DNA of 64,000 bases from Megamonas funiformis. GTDB taxonomy: Bacteria > Bacillota > Negativicutes > Selenomonadales > Selenomonadaceae. Below the pieces are notes generated by a model, which saw only the letters and a list, made by a program, of their open reading frames with translations, made no database searches and was not told the origin of the DNA. Location: NCBI RefSeq assembly GCF_010669225.1, contig NZ_CP048627.1, forward strand, positions 620,001-684,000, given 5' to 3'. This document shows, piece by piece, positions 50,677-58,653 of the stretch. Each line of letters starts with the position of its first letter. The first letter of the stretch is position 1. The position numbers and the translations under genes are program-made.

Positions 50677-51573
50677 ATGCAGGAAAGACCTAGCATTCAA
50701 CAATTAGAAAATTTTATTATCTATGGAAAAGTGCGCAATTTTGCAACTGCGGCACATAGAGCAAATATAACTCAATCAGCATTTAGTTTTCAAATGAAAA
50801 AATTAGAGGAAATGCTCAATATACAGTTGATAACTCGTTCTAATCGTGGTAGTGATTTGACTAGAGAAGGCGAATTTTTTTTGCAAAAAATTATACCGAT
50901 AATTGATGAATTAGATGAAGCTATTGATGAATTACAAAAATTTGCAGGAAAAGCAGTATATATTAATATAGGTGCTTTGATGTCTATGGGAGATATTTTA
51001 ATGAATAGACATATCAGCTATTTTAAACAACATAATGATAATAATATCTGCTTTAATGTATATAATCTAGAAGCAAAATCCATGTTAAAAAAATTAGATA
51101 GTGGTCAAATTGATATTGCTTCTACTTTTTTATTGCCTCAAATGCATGCAGATGGCTGTGAAAAGAAATTATTCTGCAAAGATGAGTTCGTTTATTATGC
51201 TCCATGTTTGGATTTAACGCAAGATAAAATAACAGCTGATATTATACAAAGATATCCATTAGTTACACATTCACCAGATTATTTTATGACAAATTCCTTA
51301 GAGGATTATTTTGTCAAATTAAAAATACATCCACATATTGATGCTAGATTATCTACACCATACGCTATCATTCATTATTGTAAGCATAATAAAGTAGCAA
51401 CATTGATATCAAAGCGTCTTTTACAGGAATTAGGTATTACAAATGACTATTATGAGTTATTAGAACCACTTAATTTTTCTTCGTATTTATTGTATAAACA
51501 TGAAAATCCTAAAATTAAAAGTATGGAGATTTTTGTGGATTATATTTTGGATTTATATCAGCAAAATAGATAA
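50677..51573 (+). CDS. LysR-family transcriptional regulator
   Basis: A 298-residue protein. The N-terminal winged helix is IQQLENFIIYGKVRNFATAAHRANITQSAFSFQMKKLEEMLNIQLITR. The C-terminal substrate-binding domain runs from residue 90. GTGAGGTG precedes ATG 50677. An MFS transporter follows on the same strand after 121 bases and is the likely target, although LysR genes are more often divergent from theirs. Confidence 0.88.
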   Translation: MQERPSIQQLENFIIYGKVRNFATAAHRANITQSAFSFQMKKLEEMLNIQLITRSNRGSDLTREGEFFLQKIIPIIDELDEAIDELQKFAGKAVYINIGALMSMGDILMNRHISYFKQHNDNNICFNVYNLEAKSMLKKLDSGQIDIASTFLLPQMHADGCEKKLFCKDEFVYYAPCLDLTQDKITADIIQRYPLVTHSPDYFMTNSLEDYFVKLKIHPHIDARLSTPYAIIHYCKHNKVATLISKRLLQELGITNDYYELLEPLNFSSYLLYKHENPKIKSMEIFVDYILDLYQQNR

Positions 51574-51694
51574 ATTTTGATTAATTTTAGATAAAAATAA
51601 TTGATGACTCTCATTAATATCTTAAGCTATACAAATGTAAAACACATGTATACAATATGAACTATCCTTTAATTAAGATTTTGGAGATGAGAGC

Positions 51695-52942
51695 ATGAGT
51701 AGTTCTTCTAAAGAACGTTTATGGACAAAGGATTTTCTTTTGGACACGGGTATTAATTTTTTAGTTTATTTGATTTATTATTTATTGATGGTAATAATTG
51801 CTGTCATTGCTAAAAATGATTTAAATGCTAGTCTAGCTGAAGCAGGTCTTGCTTCTGGTATCTATATTGTCGGTACTTTGATTGCTAGATTATTGGCAGG
51901 ACAACAAATTGAATTATTTGGTAGAAAGAAAATGCTGTATACTGGTATGGCTTTATATTTGATAACTACTATTTTTTATTTTTATATACCAAATTTAATG
52001 ATAATGTATATTATTCGTTTAGCAAATGGCTTTGCCTATGGTGTAGTTTCCACAGCGACAAGCACAATTATTGCTAGCTGTATACCTCTTTCACGTAAAG
52101 GTGAAGGCATAAATTATTATGGTTTATCTACAAGTGTAGCTGCCGCTGTTGGCCCATTTATTGGCATGTTCATGATGACACGAACTTCTTTTACAGCTAT
52201 CATTGAATTATGTGTAGGTTTAATTGTTTTATGTGTAATAGGTTGTTTCTTCCTCAATATCAAAGAGCTTGAACTTTCTCCAGATGAAAAAGCTAAACTT
52301 CGCAAAATCTCTGTAAATAATTTTGTAGAAAGCAAAGTATCTGTAATTTCCTTCATAGGTTTTTGGGTTGCTTTTTGTTATGCAAGTGTATTGAGCTTTT
52401 TAGCAGCTTATTCACAAGAAATTCATTTAGTAGAAGCAGGTACTTTCTTCTTTGTTGTCTATGCTGTAGTAATCACTATATCTCGTCCTATAACTGGTAT
52501 TATTTTTGATGCCAAAGGTGAAAATTATGTTATGTATCCTTGCTTTGTCTGCTTAGCAATAGGTTTATTCTTATTAAGTGGTACACAAACTGCTTGGATG
52601 TTATTATTAGCTGGTGTATTTGTAGGTTTAGGATATGGTACATTTATGTCTAATGGTCAAGCCGTTTGTATAAAATTAACACCAAATCATCGTGTAGGTG
52701 TCGCTATTTCCACATATTTTGTAGCTTTGGATTTAGGCCTTGGCGTTAGCCCTTATATTCTCGGTGTATTAAGACCAATGCTTGGCTTTGAAGGTTTATA
52801 TATGTTAACTGGTGTGATGTCTGTTATTTGTCTAGTTATGTATTTTGTCATGTATGGTTCAAGAAAACAAAATTATGCAGATAAAGAAGAAATAACAGAA
52901 GAATTACATGCAAATGCTAAAATAGCAATTGATGAAAAATAA
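51695..52942 (+). CDS. MFS transporter
   Basis: A 415-residue protein with about 12 membrane segments. The loop 2-3 signature is present as GQQIELFGRKKML (around residues 69-81). It ends in a soluble tail of about 35 residues. Its substrate is unknown; the overall type resembles small-molecule exporters. TTTTGGAGATGAGAGC is the ribosome binding region. Its terminator T-run was the landing site of an IS200-type element. Confidence 0.82.
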   Translation: MSSSSKERLWTKDFLLDTGINFLVYLIYYLLMVIIAVIAKNDLNASLAEAGLASGIYIVGTLIARLLAGQQIELFGRKKMLYTGMALYLITTIFYFYIPNLMIMYIIRLANGFAYGVVSTATSTIIASCIPLSRKGEGINYYGLSTSVAAAVGPFIGMFMMTRTSFTAIIELCVGLIVLCVIGCFFLNIKELELSPDEKAKLRKISVNNFVESKVSVISFIGFWVAFCYASVLSFLAAYSQEIHLVEAGTFFFVVYAVVITISRPITGIIFDAKGENYVMYPCFVCLAIGLFLLSGTQTAWMLLLAGVFVGLGYGTFMSNGQAVCIKLTPNHRVGVAISTYFVALDLGLGVSPYILGVLRPMLGFEGLYMLTGVMSVICLVMYFVMYGSRKQNYADKEEITEELHANAKIAIDEK

Positions 52943-52976
52943 AGTAGCTACCCTTCATTTTAATAATTTTATCCAT

Positions 52977-53019
52977 AAAAAAGAGTCAATAAGTTTTTTG
53001 CTTATTGACTCTTTTATTT
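52977..53019 (+). terminator. MFS gene terminator abutting IS200 copy 1
   Basis: GAGTCAATAAG (52983-52993) pairs with CTTATTGACTC (53001-53011). The TTTT that follows is shared with the left edge of the insertion sequence. Confidence 0.85.
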
Positions 53020-53731
53020 TGTACTTTAGTTAGTTGAGTACGCAGAGCGTGCGAAACAAAAAACCACTCGTTTTACGAGTGGTTAATAAGTTTCTTATAG
53101 AAATAGAAATTCTCCTCTATTAAAATAATAAGTGTTCAAGTCATTATTAAAGAGAGGAGAATTTCTATGGAAAGAAGTTTAGCACATACAAGATGGATGT
53201 GCAAGTATCATATAGTATTTACCCCAAAATATAGAAGAAAAATTATATATAATAAATTGCGTAGAGATATTGTACAAACAATAAAAGATTTATGTAAGTG
53301 GAAAGGCATAGAGATAATAGAAGGGAAAGCTATGCCGGATCATATTCATATTTTGGTTAAGATACCACCAAAAATGAGTATATCAAATTTTATGGGGTAT
53401 TTAAAAGGAAAAAGTGCAATGATGATATTTGCAAGACATGGAAATTTAAAATATAAATTTGGAAACAATAATTTTTGGTCAACAGGATATTATGTATCGA
53501 CAGTAGGACTAAATGAAGCAACAATAGCGAAATATATAAGAGAACAAGATACGTATGATAAAATGATGGATAAAATAAGCACAAAAGAATTAAATGATCC
53601 CTTTAGGGATTGTTAAGTAATCAGTGCACAATGGCTTGAACGAAGAGAAAGCCAGCGTCATTTAGGCGCTGGCTATTGTTAAAAGCCTTATAGGCTTGTG
53701 CAAGCCACACGTTTTACGTGTGGTACTGACT
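53012..53731 (+). mobile_element. IS200/IS605-type element, copy 1 (720 bp)
   Basis: Identical over 720 bases to 56116-56835. The left end has hairpin ACCACTCGTTTTACGAGTGG and the right end has CCACACGTTTTACGTGTGG, the subterminal palindromes used by single-strand transposases. No inverted terminal repeats or target duplication, as expected. A long hairpin (GAAATTCTCCTCT with AGAGAGGAGAATTTC) covers the tnpA ribosome binding site. The true edges may lie a few bases inside because the TTTT flank is shared. Confidence 0.88.
53167..53616 (+). CDS. tnpA: TnpA transposase, HUH Y1 type (copy 1)
   Basis: A 149-residue protein. The HUH metal-binding motif is in PDHIHILV (around residue 60) and the catalytic Tyr is in AKYIREQD (near residue 127). 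It cuts and joins single-stranded DNA. No tnpB or omega-RNA gene accompanies it, so this is the IS200-like minimal form. The start ATG lies in a ribosome-binding-site hairpin that limits translation. Confidence 0.92.
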   Translation: MERSLAHTRWMCKYHIVFTPKYRRKIIYNKLRRDIVQTIKDLCKWKGIEIIEGKAMPDHIHILVKIPPKMSISNFMGYLKGKSAMMIFARHGNLKYKFGNNNFWSTGYYVSTVGLNEATIAKYIREQDTYDKMMDKISTKELNDPFRDC

Positions 53732-55048
53732 TTAGATACCACCGTAAATAATTCCGAGAACAAAAATTATAATTGTTAATGGTACATAGATATATTTAGC
53801 TGTAATTCCAAAGTAAGCACCGAGAGGTTTTCTAGCAAGTTCTAATTCTTGGCGGATTTCTTTGTAACCTAAAATGTAATAAATAGAAAATGCACCTAAA
53901 ACAGCTCCAAATGGAACAATATAGATAGTTACAATATCCATCCAAGGACCGAATTTTGGTTCAGCTTCAATGAATACGCCGATAAATAAAGCAATGATAG
54001 AACAAAGTGTAACGGCTGTTTTGCGAGAAAGATTAAATCTTGTTTGCCATGATTCACTTACTGCTTCAAACATATTTAATAGACTTGTAATACCTGCGAA
54101 AGCTACAGAAACGAAGAATAATATAGCAAATAATTGACCAAATGGCATTTGGGCAAAAATATTTGGAAGTGTGATAAACATAAGTGTTGGACCTGCATTT
54201 GGTGCAATATTGAAAGCAAAAACAGCAGGAATGATAGCAAAAGCAGCAAGTAGAGCAGCTATAGTATTAAAGAAAGTTGTGCGAATGGAAGCTTTAGGAA
54301 TATCTTCAGTTTTTGGTAAGTATGTACCATAGACAATCATACCTGAACCTGTGATTGATAGAGAGAAGAAAGCTTGTCCCATCGCCATAACCCATGTTTC
54401 AATATGTCCTAATTGTTCCCAATTTGGTGTAAATAAAAACTCATATCCTGCACCGGAATTAGGTAAAAAGTATACGCGAATAGCTAAAATTAAAAATAAA
54501 ATAAAGAATAAAGGCATTAAAATTTTATTTACTTTTTCAATTCCTGATGTAGAACCAAACATTAAAATTAAAGCTGTCATTACAATAACGAGAGTATGCC
54601 AAAATACACTGCCGAATTCTCCAGTAACTTCTTGTAAGAATACTTCGTGATGACCAGATAGCATTTCACCAGTGATAGACCACCATAAAGCTCTGAGTAC
54701 CCAACCAATGATGATTGCATAACCGATAGCTATACCAAGTGAGCCTAAAAGAGGTATCCAGCCGAGGCAATAGCCTAATTTTGATTGTTTGATTTTGCTC
54801 CAGCAATATTCATAAGCACCTAATGTACCTGTTTTAGCACGGCGACCAATGGCAAATTCAGCGGATAAACCAACAAGTCCAAATAAGATAGAAAATAAAA
54901 TATAAGGGATTAAAAAAGCACCGCCACCATATTCGCCTAAGCGATAAGGAAACATCCAAATTGTCCCCATACCTACAGCTGAACCGATACAAGCGAGGAT
55001 AAAACCTGTACTACTTTTAAATCCTCCATTTTGATGTATATTATCCAT
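53732..55048 (-). CDS. Neurotransmitter:sodium symporter family (NSS) transporter
   Basis: A 438-residue LeuT-fold transporter of about 11-12 helices. Motifs: FILACIGSAVGMGTIWMFPY (sodium and substrate site in helix 1), GYAIIIGWVLR, and AMGQAFFSLSITGSGM (helix 6). It probably imports an amino acid with sodium. Its stop codon (53732-53734) touches the right end of the insertion sequence. It is divergent from a LysR gene that likely controls it. Confidence 0.9.
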   Translation of the reverse strand: MDNIHQNGGFKSSTGFILACIGSAVGMGTIWMFPYRLGEYGGGAFLIPYILFSILFGLVGLSAEFAIGRRAKTGTLGAYEYCWSKIKQSKLGYCLGWIPLLGSLGIAIGYAIIIGWVLRALWWSITGEMLSGHHEVFLQEVTGEFGSVFWHTLVIVMTALILMFGSTSGIEKVNKILMPLFFILFLILAIRVYFLPNSGAGYEFLFTPNWEQLGHIETWVMAMGQAFFSLSITGSGMIVYGTYLPKTEDIPKASIRTTFFNTIAALLAAFAIIPAVFAFNIAPNAGPTLMFITLPNIFAQMPFGQLFAILFFVSVAFAGITSLLNMFEAVSESWQTRFNLSRKTAVTLCSIIALFIGVFIEAEPKFGPWMDIVTIYIVPFGAVLGAFSIYYILGYKEIRQELELARKPLGAYFGITAKYIYVPLTIIIFVLGIIYGGI

Positions 55049-55183
55049 AAAAAAACTCCTTTATAGAATTATTAAGAAAAATCATTTATAATTATAACTT
55101 GTGTACATAGTATTTGTAAAAACGATAATTTCTATAATATAATTCAGTTTTTTCGATAGATAATAAGGAGCAATAAATATAGC

Positions 55184-56095
55184 ATGGAATTAAGAAATTT
55201 AAAGACTTTTTTATACGTAGCAGAACAATGCAGTTTTTCGAAAGCGGCAATTTTACTAAATTATTCACAATCGACTGTTACGGCACAAATTCAAAAATTA
55301 GAAGAAGAATTAGATATTTTATTATTTGAAAGAATTAATAAAACAGTGCGCTTGACCAATGCAGGTCAAGCGTTTTTAAAATACGCTCATGAAATCATCA
55401 GAACTAGTGAAGATGCAAAAAAAGCATTGAAAAATTTACCGATAGAAACAGGTGAACTCAGAATAGCTATGGCAGAATCTATTGCTAATACTTTTTTCCC
55501 TGAGATATTAGAACGATTTCATCAACTATATCCTAAGATAAAGGTAACTTTATATACAGCTGGTACAGATAGTTTATTTCATAAATTAAGACATAATGAA
55601 GCAGATTTGCTCTATACTCTAGATAAAAGAATTTATTCCTCAGAAATAGTTACTGTGATGGAGAAGAAAGAAGAAGTATTTTTTGTAGCTAGTCCTAAAC
55701 ATAGATTAGCAGGAAAAAATTGTTTAATAGAAGATTTATTAGGCGAAGATTTTTTACTCACAGAAAAAGATATGAGTTATCGTAGACATTTAGAAGAATA
55801 TTTAGCTTCTAAATCTTTGGAGATAAATCCTTTCTTAGAATTGGGAAATGTAGAGATTTTAAAATCTTTGGTAGAGAAAAATGCAGGCATTTCTTTTTTG
55901 CCAGAATTTACGATAAAAAGACAGTTAGAAGAACAGCGATTAGTGAAAATCAATATTCCAGAAGTTTTTAAGGTCTGGCGACAATTAATCTATCATAAAC
56001 ATAAATGGGTTACTGCTTCGATGAAAGTAATGATAGATTTAATTAGAGATTATGAATATGATAAAAAGAATTTTAGCCAAAATAAAAGTCTATAG
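55184..56095 (+). CDS. LysR-family transcriptional regulator divergent from the NSS transporter
   Basis: A 303-residue protein: MELRNLKTFLYVAEQCSFSKAAILLNYSQSTVTAQIQKLEEELDILLFER is a textbook LysR winged helix, and a type 2 periplasmic-binding-like sensor domain follows. It shares a 135-base divergent control region with the symporter, the classic LysR layout. AAGGAGCAA precedes ATG 55184. Both genes lie between the two identical insertion sequences. Confidence 0.9.
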   Translation: MELRNLKTFLYVAEQCSFSKAAILLNYSQSTVTAQIQKLEEELDILLFERINKTVRLTNAGQAFLKYAHEIIRTSEDAKKALKNLPIETGELRIAMAESIANTFFPEILERFHQLYPKIKVTLYTAGTDSLFHKLRHNEADLLYTLDKRIYSSEIVTVMEKKEEVFFVASPKHRLAGKNCLIEDLLGEDFLLTEKDMSYRRHLEEYLASKSLEINPFLELGNVEILKSLVEKNAGISFLPEFTIKRQLEEQRLVKINIPEVFKVWRQLIYHKHKWVTASMKVMIDLIRDYEYDKKNFSQNKSL

Positions 56096-56113
56096 CTTTT
56101 GCTATAGACTTTA
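56084..56113 (+). terminator. LysR gene terminator just before IS200 copy 2
   Basis: AAAGTCTATAGC pairs with GCTATAGACTTT, a perfect stem; the T-rich tail runs into the insertion sequence at 56116. The LysR stop codon lies within the left arm. Confidence 0.8.
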
Positions 56114-56115
56114 AA

Positions 56116-56835
56116 TTTTATTTTGTACTTTAGTTAGTTGAGTACGCAGAGCGTGCGAAACAAAAAACCACTCGTTTTACGAGTGGTTAATAAGTTTCTT
56201 ATAGAAATAGAAATTCTCCTCTATTAAAATAATAAGTGTTCAAGTCATTATTAAAGAGAGGAGAATTTCTATGGAAAGAAGTTTAGCACATACAAGATGG
56301 ATGTGCAAGTATCATATAGTATTTACCCCAAAATATAGAAGAAAAATTATATATAATAAATTGCGTAGAGATATTGTACAAACAATAAAAGATTTATGTA
56401 AGTGGAAAGGCATAGAGATAATAGAAGGGAAAGCTATGCCGGATCATATTCATATTTTGGTTAAGATACCACCAAAAATGAGTATATCAAATTTTATGGG
56501 GTATTTAAAAGGAAAAAGTGCAATGATGATATTTGCAAGACATGGAAATTTAAAATATAAATTTGGAAACAATAATTTTTGGTCAACAGGATATTATGTA
56601 TCGACAGTAGGACTAAATGAAGCAACAATAGCGAAATATATAAGAGAACAAGATACGTATGATAAAATGATGGATAAAATAAGCACAAAAGAATTAAATG
56701 ATCCCTTTAGGGATTGTTAAGTAATCAGTGCACAATGGCTTGAACGAAGAGAAAGCCAGCGTCATTTAGGCGCTGGCTATTGTTAAAAGCCTTATAGGCT
56801 TGTGCAAGCCACACGTTTTACGTGTGGTACTGACT
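56116..56835 (+). mobile_element. IS200/IS605-type element, copy 2 (720 bp)
   Basis: Base-for-base identical to copy 1, same orientation, 3104 bases away. Its right end lies inside the 3' end of the YczE-like gene and supplies that gene's last codons and stop. Confidence 0.88.
56271..56720 (+). CDS. tnpA: TnpA transposase, HUH Y1 type (copy 2)
   Basis: Identical to the copy 1 protein (149 residues, HIH and catalytic Tyr intact). Complete identity of two copies argues that the element moved recently or that the copies are kept alike by gene conversion. Confidence 0.92.
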   Translation: MERSLAHTRWMCKYHIVFTPKYRRKIIYNKLRRDIVQTIKDLCKWKGIEIIEGKAMPDHIHILVKIPPKMSISNFMGYLKGKSAMMIFARHGNLKYKFGNNNFWSTGYYVSTVGLNEATIAKYIREQDTYDKMMDKISTKELNDPFRDC

Positions 56836-57487
56836 CTTTTAAAACTTGTTTAATTAAAAATTCGCTTTTAGGAAGCCAAAACTGCACAAGTGGGCCAGTT
56901 AAAAAAGCAGCTATGACTGTACCTACACCAACAGTACCACCTAAGATGTAGCCTAAAATAACAAAAAATAAATCACAAGTCATACGTACCCAGCGGAATT
57001 GAAATTTTTGTAATTTATCAGTTAAGATAATGGCTATCAAATCATTAGGGCCAGTACCAGCGTTGCTTTTGATGACTATGGACATGCCGATAGATAAGAT
57101 AACGCACCCTAAAATCATACCTAAAATACGCCATGGCAAGGTGGAATCAGCATTGATAAAATCGCCTAAAAGCCATGTGAAAAAATCAATGATAGGACCA
57201 CCACAAAAAGCGCATAAAATAGTACCAGGTTTTACATATCCTTTAGTAGTTAGAAGCATAACGACCAATAAGATACATAAGACAATGACGTGAAAAGTAC
57301 CTACAGATAGATTAAATGTTCGAGCAAGCCCCTGAATAAATACAGTGAAGGTATCAGTACCAAGTTCGGATAATAAAAATAAAGAAATCCCCAAATGGGC
57401 AATGATTAAACCAAGTAATAAAATACTAAGTGCAATAATCCAGTTTTTTAAACTGCGTTTTGATGTATCACTAGCAAATGTAGACAT
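56792..57487 (-). CDS. YczE/YitT-like membrane protein with an IS-derived C-terminal tail
   Basis: A 231-residue protein with about five membrane helices (for example WIIALSILLLGLIIAHLGIS, VIVLCILLVVMLLT, ILGMILGCVILSIGMSIVI) and the family-like KSNAGTGPNDLIAI. The sequence up to ...IKQVLKE is chromosomal. The last 13 residues (SVPHVKRVACTSL) and the stop are read from the right end of IS200 copy 2. Joining the flanks without the element would put a TAA directly after KE, so the insertion has lengthened the protein. Transport or regulatory role unknown. Confidence 0.75.
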   Translation of the reverse strand: MSTFASDTSKRSLKNWIIALSILLLGLIIAHLGISLFLLSELGTDTFTVFIQGLARTFNLSVGTFHVIVLCILLVVMLLTTKGYVKPGTILCAFCGGPIIDFFTWLLGDFINADSTLPWRILGMILGCVILSIGMSIVIKSNAGTGPNDLIAIILTDKLQKFQFRWVRMTCDLFFVILGYILGGTVGVGTVIAAFLTGPLVQFWLPKSEFLIKQVLKESVPHVKRVACTSL

Positions 57488-57526
57488 AGAACCTCTTTTA
57501 TTTTGTAGATTTATTTTGATGAAATA

Positions 57527-58513
57527 TTATATTTCTTCTGGATAAACTAAATTCCATTCACGGCGCAATTTAGTCATGATATCCATAACATCTTGAGTAT
57601 AAGTAAATTGTAAAAGATCAGTTTCTTCTTCTAAAATGGCTTTTTCCATATCTTCCATTTCATATTGAAGTGCTTTCTTCGTATCACCTACGATGATTTC
57701 TTGTTTTTCGCCTGTAACAGCATCTGTAATTACTGCTTTATTAGCACGAGGGAATTCCATAATTTCAATATAAGCTTTTTTACAGCTAATCATAGCTCGT
57801 TTTGGTTGTTTAGAATGAAGTGATAAAGCAATTGTTGCCATCTGATTATCTTCATTCATCAATAAAATAGTAGCTTGTTCATCAACGCCAGTAGGTGCAG
57901 GAAGCATTTGACTTAAAATTTTTGTTGGTTTACTTTGCATAAAACTGCGTGTGAGACTAAGCGCATATACACCGATATCGAGCAAAGCACCACCAGCTAA
58001 ATTTTTATTGAAAAATCTGTTAGTCATATCATAATCTTTGAAACTACCAAAGTTTACAGTAATCATCTGTACTTTACCAAATTCATTATTATGTATCATT
58101 TCCCATAATTGTTTATAAATAGGCATATGCCAAATAGTCATAGCTTCAGCTAAAATTAAATTATTTTCTTGAGCTAGTTTAACACATTCATTTAATTCAC
58201 GACTATTTAAAGTAATGGACTTTTCTACAAATAAATGTTTGTGATTTTCTAAAGCTTTTTTCATGAATGGATAATGTGTATTATGTGGAGTTGTCAAATA
58301 AATAATATCTACATCAGGATCAGTGAAGATATCTTGAAAATCATCGTAAACTTTTTCGATGCCATATTTTTTAGCAAAATCGATGGCTTTACTATGTGTA
58401 CGATTGCCAACAGCATATAATTTTTTGCCCATGTTTTGTAGCGCTTGAGCCATTTCATTGGCAATTACACCAGTACCTAGAACAGCCCAATTTAATTGTT
58501 TGTTAAAAGACAT
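57527..58513 (-). CDS. Gfo/Idh/MocA family oxidoreductase
   Basis: A 328-residue NAD(P)-dependent enzyme. The N-terminal Rossmann fold begins WAVLGTGVIANEMAQAL; the conserved HNTHYPFMKKALENHKHLFVEKSITLN contains the EK-P-type motif (here EKS, with Ser in place of Pro). It resembles dihydrodiol-dehydrogenase/glucose-fructose oxidoreductase relatives acting on sugars or inositols. Upstream on the same strand is the alpha-galactosidase gene, separated by a terminator. The substrate is unknown. Confidence 0.82.
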   Translation of the reverse strand: MSFNKQLNWAVLGTGVIANEMAQALQNMGKKLYAVGNRTHSKAIDFAKKYGIEKVYDDFQDIFTDPDVDIIYLTTPHNTHYPFMKKALENHKHLFVEKSITLNSRELNECVKLAQENNLILAEAMTIWHMPIYKQLWEMIHNNEFGKVQMITVNFGSFKDYDMTNRFFNKNLAGGALLDIGVYALSLTRSFMQSKPTKILSQMLPAPTGVDEQATILLMNEDNQMATIALSLHSKQPKRAMISCKKAYIEIMEFPRANKAVITDAVTGEKQEIIVGDTKKALQYEMEDMEKAILEEETDLLQFTYTQDVMDIMTKLRREWNLVYPEEI

Positions 58514-58611
58514 AAGTATACCCTCCTAAAATATATAATTTATTATTATTATAAAAAAAATAAACTTATAAAGGAATACTTAAATGATAAATAAAAAAAG
58601 ATAATATAAAT

Positions 58612-58648
58612 AAAAGGCTTAGCTAATCAAAAGAAAAGCTAAGCCTTA
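58612..58648 (-). terminator. Terminator after the alpha-galactosidase gene
   Basis: AAGGCTTAGCT and its complement (58614-58624 with 58637-58647), with T-rich sequence on the minus-strand 3' side. Confidence 0.75.
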
Positions 58649-58653
58649 AAATT

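Noticed and set aside
51600-51630. Fur-box-like sequence upstream of the MFS gene
   Set aside because: Only about 9 of 14 positions fit the 7-1-7 pattern, which is weak in such AT-rich DNA.
53012-56835. Composite transposon made of two IS200 copies
   Set aside because: Elements of this type move as single strands and have not been shown to mobilise long flanked segments this way; the bracketing is better seen as two independent insertions.
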